Part shown: one piece after another, positions 47,765 to 58,375 of the stretch
Position numbering within the stretch: position 1 is the first letter of the stretch
How the letters are laid out: each line of letters opens with the position of its first letter
Assembly: GCA_038503075.1 (NCBI GenBank)
Contig: JBCAML010000012.1
Location: 1-64,000 of the forward strand
Length of the DNA stretch: 64,000 nt
Reading direction: 5' to 3'
Origin: Gyromitra esculenta
Lineage: Eukaryota; Ascomycota; Pezizomycetes; Pezizales; Discinaceae
Translations under genes and position numbers: made by a program
Notes under the pieces: model-generated
Database searches by the model: none
Told to the model about the DNA's origin: nothing
Seen by the model: the letters and a program-made list of their open reading frames with translations, nothing else

Positions 47765-48735
47765 CTGTGTAGATAATGAAGTAGGTAATATGAAGTTCAC
47801 TTGAGTGGATTGCTTTACGAGCGTTATATATGCCACCTAACCGTCATATTTATCCTACACCGGAAATAATATACACAAATAATAACGCGGAAGACTGAGG
47901 GCCAGCAACATGTGAACCTCCCAGATATCGACCATAAGCGTCCCAGTCGCGAGTATCGATATCATACTGAAAAAATCAACATCTTAAAGGAAAGAAAAAG
48001 ATTTTAGTGGTTGAGTAGATCGAGTAGAAGCTTGTGAACCTGTTTTGCAACTCTCAGCAGTGGAAATTCACGTTAACATTCTGTTGCCTTTATCTTGATG
48101 GAGATATTTACCCGTTTACGACCTCCAGCATTAAATAGTAAAATGGTTTTGTGGATCTACAACCACCGGTGAGCCTAGCAGTATTATGTTTTTTGCACCC
48201 CCATCCAGGAACCTACCACAGCAATCGGAAATTACAGTCGGACGATTAATCGTGCTAAGCGGCGACAGAAATCACATTCTAGCTCAAATAGCCCGCTGTG
48301 TATACGATTATTCAGCATCTAACGACTATAGCTCGCTATAGAAATCCAGACACACACCATGAGAACGCGTAGCCTCGCCCACTAGCCATACACCTGCAAA
48401 TTCTGATAAAAAGGTCTGCAGACTGATGGCAAGCGACTATATCTTGGGTTAGTGCCAGCGCTCGAAATTAGGGTCTTTGAAGGTTATGTTCACTCTATAA
48501 ATACTTAGTGATTGATGTCTCAGATCTCTAATATCAATTAATACTTAACACAGAAGCCCGCAGTCTTTGCCCTCATGTTTCCTGTTTTCTCTCTCCCTTT
48601 TTCCCTGGAAGATTGGGCAAAACTAGCTGCTTCACCCTATGCATATTATTTCACAAATCTTAAACCTTTTCAAGTTTCATGCAAGCCATGCACGAACACT
48701 CGTACTCCTATCTCCCCCCTCTAGATCTTGGTATA
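47765..48735. other. Intergenic region
   Basis: AT-rich spacer between the repeat protein and the CHR transporter 3' end. No gene or inverted repeat seen. Confidence 0.4.
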
Positions 48736-50454
48736 TCACACACCTACAACTCCATACCAGATCATTCCCCCCGCCGCCCCACCCACAATTGCTACTGCCG
48801 GCGGTACTCCCCACCACGCCGTAATACTATAGCTCACTGCCGCGACAACAACCCACCACGGATCTCTCCCTAAGCTGTGTACCCCGTTTACCCCCGCCTC
48901 CGCACTCAAATATCCGATCTCCCACAACCTATAAACCGCCGTAAACACCAACCCGACAGCCGTTGCATTAACACCCCTCAATAGACTTATCACAAACGGT
49001 CTGCTCCTAATCACACGCCAAATGCTCTGGATACCCACTGCAAGGGTTAACCCAGGTATAAAGATCCCTAAAAACGCCAGGAGTGCGCCAAGTGGCGCGG
49101 AGGACTTGGTTAGTGCCAATGCGCCGAGATATACTGCGAAGTTAAAGTTCGGCCCAGGGAAAGCTTGGATTATGGCGAGGCCGATGAGGAAGTCGCGAGA
49201 TGAAACCCAGCCAGGTTCGACGACGTATTCGCGAAGCAGTGGGATGACAACAGGGCCACCACCGAAAATGATTGTTCCGGCGAGATACATGTTTGTGAAT
49301 AGGTCTAGAGCAAGTGGAGGGTGTTGGAGGACGCTGCGAGTAACGAGGAAGGCAGCGAATGTTGCTAGACCGGCAGAGTGGTCAGTGGTTAGGGCTTGCT
49401 AAAGATAAAGGTTGGAAACAGTTTGAAAGATACCAAAAAAACCAAGGATCATTGCCAGCCCAACTTTAATAGGGATAGCGTGGGAGACCATGTCAATTGT
49501 TTGCAGCGAGGTCTCTTCTGCTACAAGTTTCTCCTTCGTATTTGTTCCTTGATTCGCTGGCTGCATTGGAATAGCTGTAATACCACTTCTGCTACTCGCT
49601 CCACTCCTTCTCTGCGCACCACTTGCCCCAGATGTTCTCTCTTCCAGTTGAACTGATTCCGCGGGAGCCTCAGTCCGTTCTTCTTCTTCTCTCTGCTCAT
49701 TCCTCTTTCTCCTATCGAAACTCGCCCTGATCTTTCCAACCCCCGCACACACCCACAAATCCCATAAAACCGTGACAATCCCACCTATTGCCATCAGTAA
49801 CGGAAAATACCATAGCGCGTTGTAACACAGCCCCGCACATGCTCCAAGGACCACTAGCATGCGGGTAAGTCGATCATTAATTGCCTTTTCAGCAAGCTGA
49901 ACAGCAGCCAGTGCAATTATCCCCACCGTGCTAGCGTTCAGGCCTGATAGAAGGGCATATACTGGATCTGGGAGAACTTCATGAATTCTCTGGACACCAA
50001 GAGCGAGCGCGAACATTCCAATTGCCCCAGGCAGACTCCAGATGAGGAATGCGAGTATTGCTGGGAGCATTCCAGTGTGAATGAGCGCTATGCAAAACGC
50101 CATCTTGGTGCTCCCCGGGCCCGGAAGAGCTTGACATATCGCGAACAGTTCTTGGTACTAGACATGGTCGTTCTAAATTAGCAATTGACAAATCTGAATC
50201 AGAGAGGATCTAAGGCTGACAGTTTGTTCATCGATCCACGGAATCCTCTCATTTTCTTCCACAAACCGCCTCCTCAGTATCTGGAAGTGAACCGGCGGTC
50301 CTCCAAACGCCGTGAACCCTAAATCCCAGAAATTCACCAGCACCTCCCAGAACCGCAGCAATAGCTTATTCGTATTCGCTTGATACGCACCGGGGCGCTC
50401 ACCACCCCCCTCTTTTACTCTAAGAAGCGAATTAATAATCGACGCAAGCGGCAT
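48736..50454 (-). CDS. CHR-family chromate ion transporter
   Basis: Three exons (50454-50221, 50157-49434, 49364-48736) give 528 residues with two homologous halves, the usual fungal CHR layout. The first half has TAFGGPPVHFQIL and ELFAICQALPGPGSTKM; the second has AGTIIFGGGPVVIPLLREYV and LAIIQAFPGPNFNFAVYLG. Each half carries several membrane spans, joined by a long charged loop (around ASFDRRKRNEQREEEERTEA). CHR proteins export chromate, often by a sulfate-linked mechanism, at the plasma membrane. An in-frame TAG at 49399 lies inside the 69-nt intron 49365-49433 (GTATCT...CACTGAC...CTAG), and its removal restores family spacing, so the gene is intact. Start at 50454; an upstream in-frame ATG-less extension to 50655 is less likely. 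Confidence 0.9.
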
Positions 50455-52353
50455 AATTGTGGATGCCGTTAAGAAAGACGTCAAGTGAGAAATGGATGTG
50501 ATAAATACGACGAGGGTCAGGGTTGAGCACTTGAGTTTATAATCAGACCCGAAGATCCCGATTGGTTGGCGGCGACGTAGGCTTGGTATTCCGCCCACGT
50601 GCATATCAGGACCTCCTTCGTTGGTTTCTTGCAAAGATGGCCAAGATGACCCCAAGACTTCACGAAACCCTTAGCTAGCAGAGTCAAGATATTTGAGAAA
50701 GTGATCTCTACCTCACAGTAGCCTCGTCCCGGCCTCTCGAACATCCCAACGCCCCGGTGCGCAGCAACCAATAGCAGTAGGGGTGGGAATAAGCTTAACC
50801 TCTCATCCAGTTAAGCTTATAGTACTCACTGGGCAGTGCCTTCTAGCTAGTATACATAATGTATGTTAAGTCTAGATCTAGTTAATAAGGTTACACGAAT
50901 TGCCGTAGCGTAACACCCGAAGTACTTGCCAAAAAAAACGGTTTGTGACGGGGGTAAAGTTGGGTAGCAACCAAATCTATATTTCAGAGGCTACAACCTA
51001 CGAAATTTAACACCGACAACTATAAATTACAGACTAATGTGTAGATTGAACAGCCTCAAAATAAACAGCAGTGGTAAGTTGGTTGTGGGCTGGGGAATTG
51101 TGTTGTTAACGGGGCATGGTTGCTGCCGAGGTTTAATACCCACATCGCAAACTTTATTTCCTAGCAAGTAGAAACGGAGAAGGGATTCTATTCGCTCCCT
51201 TCCAATTAGCTCTCTGGGATGAGATTTTTATACACCCTCTTTCTCCTATGACCGCTATGTTATTACTAAGGATTAACATAAAGCCATATCTTCCGTAGCC
51301 AGCTCGCTAAGACGGACTATTAAATGGGAACTCCAAGGCGAAGGAAGGCTTAGCCATGGACAGCAAGAACTTAGTGTAGAGGGAGAGTTTTTAGAGAAGT
51401 GAAATCTCTCTGGGGCATGCTTTATAATTTGAGAATTGAGAATTGAATCAAGAGAGTACCTGGCTTCACTGCTTCTCCTTTTCGCTTACATGTCTTACGA
51501 CCGATTGAACAAAAAAAACCCAGCAGAGCAAGCTTAATCTATAAGGTTTTAACTAACCTCAAGGATGCATCTGGGCCAGGTTGCAATGTGCGGAAATCAC
51601 GCTGAGCAAATCATTCGTCGTAGACTCACGCGCCACAGTCACAGCAGACGACACGCCGAACAGATACCCGTGGTCCAGGGTATGAACCTGAAGACATGGT
51701 TGGTGAATTTGTATGGCGAAATATCCGTGCACGACTCTATAGCATACAAAGCCACACACCCCATGTTTCCAGGTTCATGCCCTGGATCACGAGTACATGA
51801 AATTGATAAACGGATAAATAAATAAGATATTTGTGTAACGTAGCAAGACCGGAAGACCCTAATTACAAATACCCCTCTTTAGCCAAGCAACTGCGCGTGG
51901 CAGTTCAGATATCTTAGTCCTATACCATAGAATATATAGCAGCCCATTAAAATCACCTATGCGCCTACATATACGAGCATCGTATACTTGGCATATAATA
52001 CCTGCCTAGCGAACTTGCCAGCAACTGATATTCGACTTTGGAATGGACCAATCAAACACCAACCTGGGTTAAATTCATTCGGCTTTACTCTAACTATATC
52101 AACGGTCGTCTAAAGAAGCTTATTTACAGGTCATTAGTCAGTTGATGCCGTGTTATATCAAACCCTAATAGGTATAAAGATTTAGACTGACATCCGGACA
52201 ATACCATAATGCCAGTCAACAACAGGTAAGCAGTGGGGTAGCTTACGTATCACAGTTCAGAGGATATGAGCTTTTCATTATCGGATTCGTAATAGTCACA
52301 TAGGCTTACTCCACAGAAACTACGAGCCAAGACGTCTACAGTACATTCAACCG
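50455..52353. other. Intergenic region with MITE F
   Basis: No gene supported. Contains element F (51665-51795). The ends of this region run into a larger nested MITE at 52354. Confidence 0.4.
51665..51795. mobile_element. MITE F (131 bp)
   Basis: About 35-bp inverted termini, left TACCCGTGGTCCAGGGTATG, right complement of TACTCGTGATCCAGGGCATG. Contains the CATACAAAGCCACAC core shared, inverted, with D, J and I. Confidence 0.85.
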
Positions 52354-52481
52354 TACTCGGATACCACATGAAGAACCTGAAAATGCATGTTCTAGGTCGG
52401 GGTTTCTGGCTGGCTGGATCTAGCTATATCGACTTCCTGATTGGTCAACCTAATACGCTTGTTTTTAGGTTTCTCATGATG

Positions 52482-52720
52482 TACTACGGGGGTCGGGGAA
52501 AGTCTGATGACAGGTAGCAGTGCAAGTAAGAACTGCTAGTCTTTCTTTCTACTCTACAACTCTCTGAGAGGCCTAGTAAAAATAGTAAGGGGTAGTAAAT
52601 TCTATGTATTAAACATTGGGTGAAGTTGGTTAGTGGAGCTATGAAATTTAAGCGAGTTTGAACCCCCGGAAAAAGAGCTGCACCGCCACCTGTCATCAGA
52701 TTTTCCCCGACCCCGTAGTA
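52482..52720. mobile_element. MITE B (239 bp), inserted in MITE A
   Basis: About 33-bp inverted termini TACTACGGGGGTCGGGGAAA and TTTTCCCCGACCCCGTAGTA, non-coding centre. Sits at a TA within the right terminus of MITE A copy 2. Confidence 0.88.
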
Positions 52721-52855
52721 CTCGGATACATCATGAAGAACCTAAAAACAAGCGTATTAGGTTGACCAATCAGGAAGTCGATATAGCTAGATCCAGCCAG
52801 CCAGAAACCCCAACCTAGAACATGCGTTTTAGGTTCTTCATGTGGTATCCGAGTA
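52719..52855. mobile_element. MITE A copy 3 (137 bp)
   Basis: Complete element in the same orientation as the copy at 15850 and opposite to copy 2. It abuts MITE B at a shared TA and is followed by the last eight bases of copy 2. Confidence 0.88.
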
Positions 52856-53050
52856 TCCGAGTATAACCCTAGGTCTTGTTAGCAATTTAAATCATTATCC
52901 AAACGCACTGCTACGGCTCAGAAGGCAATTATCCGGGACAGCCCCCATCTCAAGCGAGGTTCTCTACAATGATTCACCCAATCAGAAAGATCCAAGATCA
53001 ATGATCAGGGGTGAGCTATCTACTTCGGCTCTGAACGGCCCCAGGACTCT

Positions 53051-53186
53051 TACTTGTCCGTCCACTAGGAGAAGAACCCGGAAACACGGGGTGTGTGGCT
53101 TTGTATGCTGCGGAACCGTGCCCGACGCTACCTATTGGCATTAAAGCCACACCCTGTTCCCAGGTTCTTCTCCTAGTAGGCAAGTA
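53051..53186. mobile_element. MITE J (136 bp)
   Basis: Inverted termini TACTTG...CACTAGGAGAAGAAC and GTTCTTCTCCTAGTAGG...CAAGTA, followed inward by the GTGTGTGGCTTTGTATGC / AAAGCCACAC core. Lies 250 bp upstream of the gene at 53435. Confidence 0.8.
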
Positions 53187-53296
53187 ACACGAAAACCGTT
53201 TTATAGGGAAGTTGAAATACGCAGCATCATTAGGCTAGTATACATGTGCCCACATTTAGTCACCAGCACACAGCCCCTTACGGAACCGCAATGCTG

Positions 53297-53304
53297 TATA
53301 TAAA
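53297..53304 (+). promoter_or_regulatory. TATA box upstream of the pepsin-like gene
   Basis: TATATAAA, 130 bp before the ATG at 53435, in a pyrimidine-rich promoter context. Confidence 0.5.
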
Positions 53305-53434
53305 CTCTTCATACAATTCGTTTATTATCAAATAAATATCAAATAAAGCCTACGGGAGAGCTTCTCAGCAACATTCAACTCTCCTCCACATTACCTACAC
53401 AACCATTCTGCGCAGAAAGAAAGAAAGAAGCGAA

Positions 53435-54820
53435 ATGTTTCCTCCGAATCTCTCAGCCCTGTCGATAGCCGTCGGAGTTTTTCAGTTGGCCCGCCTTGTA
53501 TCTACGGCATATGCGGTCACACCATCAAAGTTCACCCTCGAATGGGAATACAAGAATCTGACCGCAGATGAACTCCACAGTCGCATCAAAACTGGGGGGA
53601 CAAAGTATAGGACGCGAAACGGTGTACATCTTTCCCTAGGAACCCCTCGACAGGACGTTTACCTCAGACCGACGCTTCTCGAACACGAAACGTATGTCAT
53701 GGACGTCTCTCGTTGCGGCAACTGGGCTGTCTGTGAGGATCTATTTGGTGGTCTGTTTGCTGCGAACGAGAGCAGCACTTGGTATGTTACCAGGCCGCCA
53801 GACGCCATCCCCAAGGACGAGGTTGTCCAAGAGCTGTGGGACGCTATCAAGGGAAACTATACGCTTGGTGTAGATGTGGGCGAATTCCCTGGTGCTTCTA
53901 TCAATCTCACTTTGCATGGACTACAGTTTGGTTTAGTCGCCGGCGACGTGCAGTTCTCCACTCGCCAACTAGAGTTTTCCAATTCTCTCGGTCTAGGTCC
54001 CGGCTCAAATTTTCTTACAAATCTGGTTCAGGAAGGTATCATCCCGGAGCTAGCATTCGGGTACTACAACGGAACTCTTGACATTGGCGGAATCGACGAG
54101 AATAGGATCAGCGGGAAGAGGGTTTCTTCCCCTATCTTCACGGATGTTTGGGGAGGTCTCAGGGTCACAGTGACGGATGTGGAAGTGAACAACCGGTCAA
54201 TCATGGGGGACCAAAAACCATTCGCGGCCGGAATTTCCTTCGCATGGCAAAACAGTTTTTTCCCACCGTCTCTCTATGAGCGATTCTTAAACGTCACCGG
54301 TGGCCATGACCCAGTGAACGATACAAACTTCGACGGCGAAAATAGAATGAAGTTTCCTGGGTGGAACGACACGGTAGTCCCGTACACTGGTTTTAACCTT
54401 ACCGTGACATTATCCAACGGCTATAAGCTTATTACTCCTGAGAGAGCTGTTCGGACCCCTCTTGTCTCAGGAACTGATGAAGCACAGGCGCGGTGGGATC
54501 CAACTGGTTACTCTTATTCAGTAATCCAATCTCTATCAGAAACTACCTCCTCTGAAGGTTTACCGGGGGACCCACTCGCCAACGGAGTCGAGGGATTTCT
54601 ATCGCTTGCGTTTCTTAACCACACTTACCTGTACGTGGACCATGACCGAAAAGTGTTCGAGCTGGTGGACGCGAAGAGACCTGGCAACAGTACAAGTAGT
54701 GGGCCTGGGGGTGGTAACGATGATAAAGGTGCTGCTAGTGCGTCGAAGGGGAGTTCTTATGCCTGGGGGCTTGCTCTGCTCTTTTCTACCATCATGGTTT
54801 TTACCGGAGGAATATTCTAA
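53435..54820 (+). CDS. Pepsin-fold (A1-like) surface protein lacking both catalytic aspartates
   Basis: A single-exon gene of 461 residues. Residues 1-27 form a signal peptide. The fold marks of A1 aspartic proteases are present: LSLGTPRQDVYL (67-77), an N-lobe Cys pair (94, 100), LGLGPGSNF (185-193), AFGYYNGTLDIGGID (207-221) and a C-lobe segment ending SFFPPSLYERF. However, the first active-site DTGS is replaced by a run around RPTLLEHETYVMD, and the second DSG by FAAGIS (263-268). About ten N-glycosylation sites are visible. The chain ends in a Ser/Gly-rich linker and a hydrophobic tail (AWGLALLFSTIMVFTGGIF), fitting a GPI anchor. It is probably a wall- or membrane-bound non-enzymatic relative of yapsins; a binding or sensing role is inference. 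Reading frame and composition show no decay. Confidence 0.85.
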   Translation: MFPPNLSALSIAVGVFQLARLVSTAYAVTPSKFTLEWEYKNLTADELHSRIKTGGTKYRTRNGVHLSLGTPRQDVYLRPTLLEHETYVMDVSRCGNWAVCEDLFGGLFAANESSTWYVTRPPDAIPKDEVVQELWDAIKGNYTLGVDVGEFPGASINLTLHGLQFGLVAGDVQFSTRQLEFSNSLGLGPGSNFLTNLVQEGIIPELAFGYYNGTLDIGGIDENRISGKRVSSPIFTDVWGGLRVTVTDVEVNNRSIMGDQKPFAAGISFAWQNSFFPPSLYERFLNVTGGHDPVNDTNFDGENRMKFPGWNDTVVPYTGFNLTVTLSNGYKLITPERAVRTPLVSGTDEAQARWDPTGYSYSVIQSLSETTSSEGLPGDPLANGVEGFLSLAFLNHTYLYVDHDRKVFELVDAKRPGNSTSSGPGGGNDDKGAASASKGSSYAWGLALLFSTIMVFTGGIF

Positions 54821-57800
54821 TCACGTTTAAGCCTTTTTTTTCTTTCGGAAAATCTACTGAAACCCTTTGCCATTATATACATGTAACTACTCTACCCAAA
54901 TGCTTTCATAGCTTTCTTTGTATAATTTTCCCTGCTTCGTATATACACGAGACCTGCTTGGTATTGTTCGATAAATAGCCTATAGTTGAATAGTCATGAT
55001 ATCATAATCTTATCGCAGTATATGTTTTCAGCGCCGAAAATGCCGGTCGTTCCTACTTTTGTTTTCACAAACAGCGAACAGCTTCACTCATTTGGCCGCG
55101 CTAACTCGGACCAGCCTTGGGACAACACCGCTAGATTGAAACAACTAGCAATTATATTTATGTCAACGGCCAACAGTCCATCTTTAGACTACGAGCGAGA
55201 TCTCGATGAGAGTACTTTACGAAAACCGAGGTACTATAGAGTAATAAATGGCATCAGCAAGCAGCTCGACGGCAACATCAGGGCCTTTCTCTAAATGAGT
55301 CCCAATCAATATTCAAACGCACCCCGATATACATAGCATTATAGCTCAATCTAGTCACAAGATACATTATTGCTTCTCTACCGCGCTCAGCTTCGTCGTG
55401 ACACTATCTAAGAACACCAACCCCTCCTTTTCACCCAACTGTGCCGGCACCCTCCACGAAGATCTCTGTTATTAACAGTACCCTTGGCACACCAATGGGT
55501 CATGAAAACCAGGACAACAGAAGGGATACACGCCCCCAATTAATTGCTAACCCTGGCAGGGTTAGAGGAGCCCAGCAGCTTAGTCGCCCGCGTTTGTTGA
55601 ATTCGCGGGGGCCAAAACAAACCAACTGTGAACAGTTGGTGACTTTTCGCGCGCACCTACAGTTGAAGCATGTTGGTCGAATCGAGTCTTGAAGATCTAG
55701 GCAACATTGGCCTGTTGGGGTTGTGCTGTTCAGTGTGTGGACGGACCCCTACTCTCAATATGGAATCTTAAAATGCCACTTTGAACGCCCCCAGATCTGT
55801 ACCACCCCACACTCAATCGATAAAGGGCTCAAATATATGAGATTTTCTCTGCTGGTTAGTATTGCCTATTTCTCGGCATATCCCAACGCTCAGTCTTGCT
55901 GCTTGTCCTATTTTAATTATAACCCTTAGGCTGTATCAACCTCGCGAAAAGCTTAGATCAACTTCTCGAAATTAAATAAATACCACAGAAAATAAATAAT
56001 TTGCCCTCATATGGCACTTCTGGTGACATTGAATAGGAGGCTTAGGAAATCTGAACCTCTTCGTATTAACACACCGCACGTGCACACAGATATCCCCAGC
56101 ACGCTCGTTCCATATAAGATGTAGTAATATAGATCTTGGCAGACGCCTTCACCCCACGGACGCAGAGAACGTAGGCACCAGATGAGCCATATCGAGAGAA
56201 AAAAAAAATCCCTGGTCAATAAATGTGGTGGCTTGTGCTGGGTATTGAATCGAAATCAGGTTCTCTGTTATCTCTTAATGAGGCAGTTATACGCTAGTAG
56301 AAGTCCTTCAGGCGGGGTGCTATGGCGGTTTTCCTTTTTTTTCTTTTTTTCGCGACATTCCAGAAGCAAAAATGGGCAATTCGCTTATTACGCTACTAAA
56401 ACACATCGTGAATCGTCACATTGCCAGTAATCTTGTCACCACGTGACAAGATAATACCTGTGTTGACATATCACGTGAGGTGCTAAGCGCCGGTGCTGTT
56501 CTATTCATTTGTGTTTGAGCGGAGTGAGGAACAGAGGGGCACCTGCAGCTGGGAGGAGCCAGAGCTGTTATACGGGTGGAAAATCCGGTCAAATAGGGAG
56601 AAAAGGGTAGCAATCTAGTGAGACCCGTACAGCACTACCATCGAGATACTGGTTCTAAAGGGAAAATACAGAGTCTGAACGAATTCAATATGCAAAGCAA
56701 AGGTGCAAAATATTACAAGGTTCTCTATATATGCAGCGCACCGCGGCCGTAGTAGGAACTCGCCAATACTCTAACTTGTACCTTTACTCTGGCGTAAGCC
56801 GTATACTCTATGTAGCGAATGTATATTGATATTGTGCATATGTAATTTCAAACATGCTTGCACGAATGGCCAAGCAGATATCTGAAACCCAGTCAGGCTC
56901 GACCAATTCGAGAGGGCGAGGCCCCGGATTGTCTGGAGTGCAGGTATGTACTAGGGTGTAGGGGTAAATAGCGAGAACTGTGGCGCAGAAGTTGCTTTCG
57001 ATAACACGGGGTACAAACCACATTCCTAGCCCGATCACGAAGATAGTAATAAAAACAGGCAAAGTAAATCTTGCTCAAACTACTATGTCAAATAGAAATT
57101 GATAACTGTATTGATGCTAAGGAGATGTGGTTGTTGAAAGGTCGGCAAGGCGCACCACAATCCACCGTATTTACCCCTACACCGCGCGCAGTACTTGCGC
57201 AGTACTTGCTGTAAGGGAAACAGGGAGGTGTGGCTTTCTATGCTACGGAATCCATGCTCAATGCCGCAGCATAGAAAGCCACACACCCCCTGTTTTCTGG
57301 TTCATATCCCGAATAACAAATACGTGGACAAACCACCAGGAGGGAGGGGGAGTTACCGGAAACCCTTTGCAAATCGGTTGGGTACTATCACCCGACCTAG
57401 TTTTCCCCGGTTCGGGGAAGTCGGTGAAACATCCTGGAAAGGTTTGTTTGTCAGACCGAAAATCGTAGGTTTTGCCATTCCCGGGGAAACTCAATTGGCT
57501 GGAAAGATGCGGGGTTTGGGAACTCGAGATCCCGTCCTTCTCCAGGTGTAGAGTATCAAGCCTAGCCGAGGATTCGGAAAGCAGAATATAGAGAGAGAAC
57601 CGCATATGTGCATCTTCAGTGGATTAGGCAAGTGACAAATCAGTAAATGTCTATGAGGATGTGCTCTAGACAAGTTCACCGACTTTCTACGATTAGTATG
57701 TGGCATGGACATGGACATGTACCACGCTTCGTCTATAGCACCCCACAGGTACCGTTAAAGAGCGAGGGCTTATTGATTATCGTTATCACAGTGTGCAGTA

Positions 57801-58375
57801 AATACTCCACATAGATCCCTGCCTCCACACAAGCTCGGGCCAGTGTCGTATCGTGTCTTAATTCCTACTCCAGCTTGGGCAGTACTGTTATTGTGTTAGT
57901 GATACCGCCCAGTCGATCACACACTAAGAGAGTGCCAGCTAAATCCTGGGCCCAGCGGTTCTCCTCCTCTTCATTCCCATCGGATCGTGTCTTTACGGTT
58001 GGATGTCCGACATCGTGGGTGCTTGCTTCTAGTGCTGTGTGTTAATCCAGGAAGGAAACAGGGCGGCAAACAAGGGACCAAGGCTGTGTCGATCGCCCAT
58101 CGCAGAGCTCCTCAACTTCAAACCCGCGACACGGACAATGGAGGAGAAAAAAGCGACCATGGTAAGCACAGTTTTGGAATTCTCTCCTAATTATTCCCTG
58201 TTTATTGACGCTGATGGTGGTGGTGGCGTTCTGCGATTACAGTCGGGAGCCGACTCTGGGATTTCGGGGATGTTTCCACACTCAAATGAACGGTGGGTAC
58301 CCAGCACCATGGTCGCGGGCGCGGGCGCGAGCACGAGCGCAGCGCAGGCAGCAGATCCGCACTCTGCAGGCTGGA
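54821..58375. other. Long intergenic region with MITE I
   Basis: ORFs at 54986-55294 (plus, PTFVFTNSEQLHSFGRANSD) and 56808-57062 (minus, hydrophobic start) look weakly protein-like but lack supporting signals. MITE I lies at 57203-57322. The last few hundred bases precede the methyltransferase gene. Confidence 0.35.
57203..57322. mobile_element. MITE I (about 120 bp)
   Basis: The core GGTGTGGCTTTCTATGCTAC is mirrored by GCATAGAAAGCCACACACC, giving a strong foldback. Outer ends TACTTG and CAAATA are less regular, so the borders are approximate. Confidence 0.65.

Larger units (their letters stand above)
52354..52863. mobile_element. MITE A copy 2, split by later insertions (52354-52483 and 52856-52863)
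   Basis: The left 130 bp of a MITE A in reverse orientation end at ...CATGATGTA. The missing last eight bases TCCGAGTA occur at 52856-52863, after elements B and A copy 3. Rejoined length is 138 bp, the same as the uninterrupted copy at 15850-15987. The break is at a TA. Confidence 0.85.

Noticed and set aside
49399..49401. Premature stop making the CHR transporter a pseudogene
   Set aside because: It falls inside a phase-compatible intron with donor, CTGAC branch site and acceptor, and removal restores family spacing.
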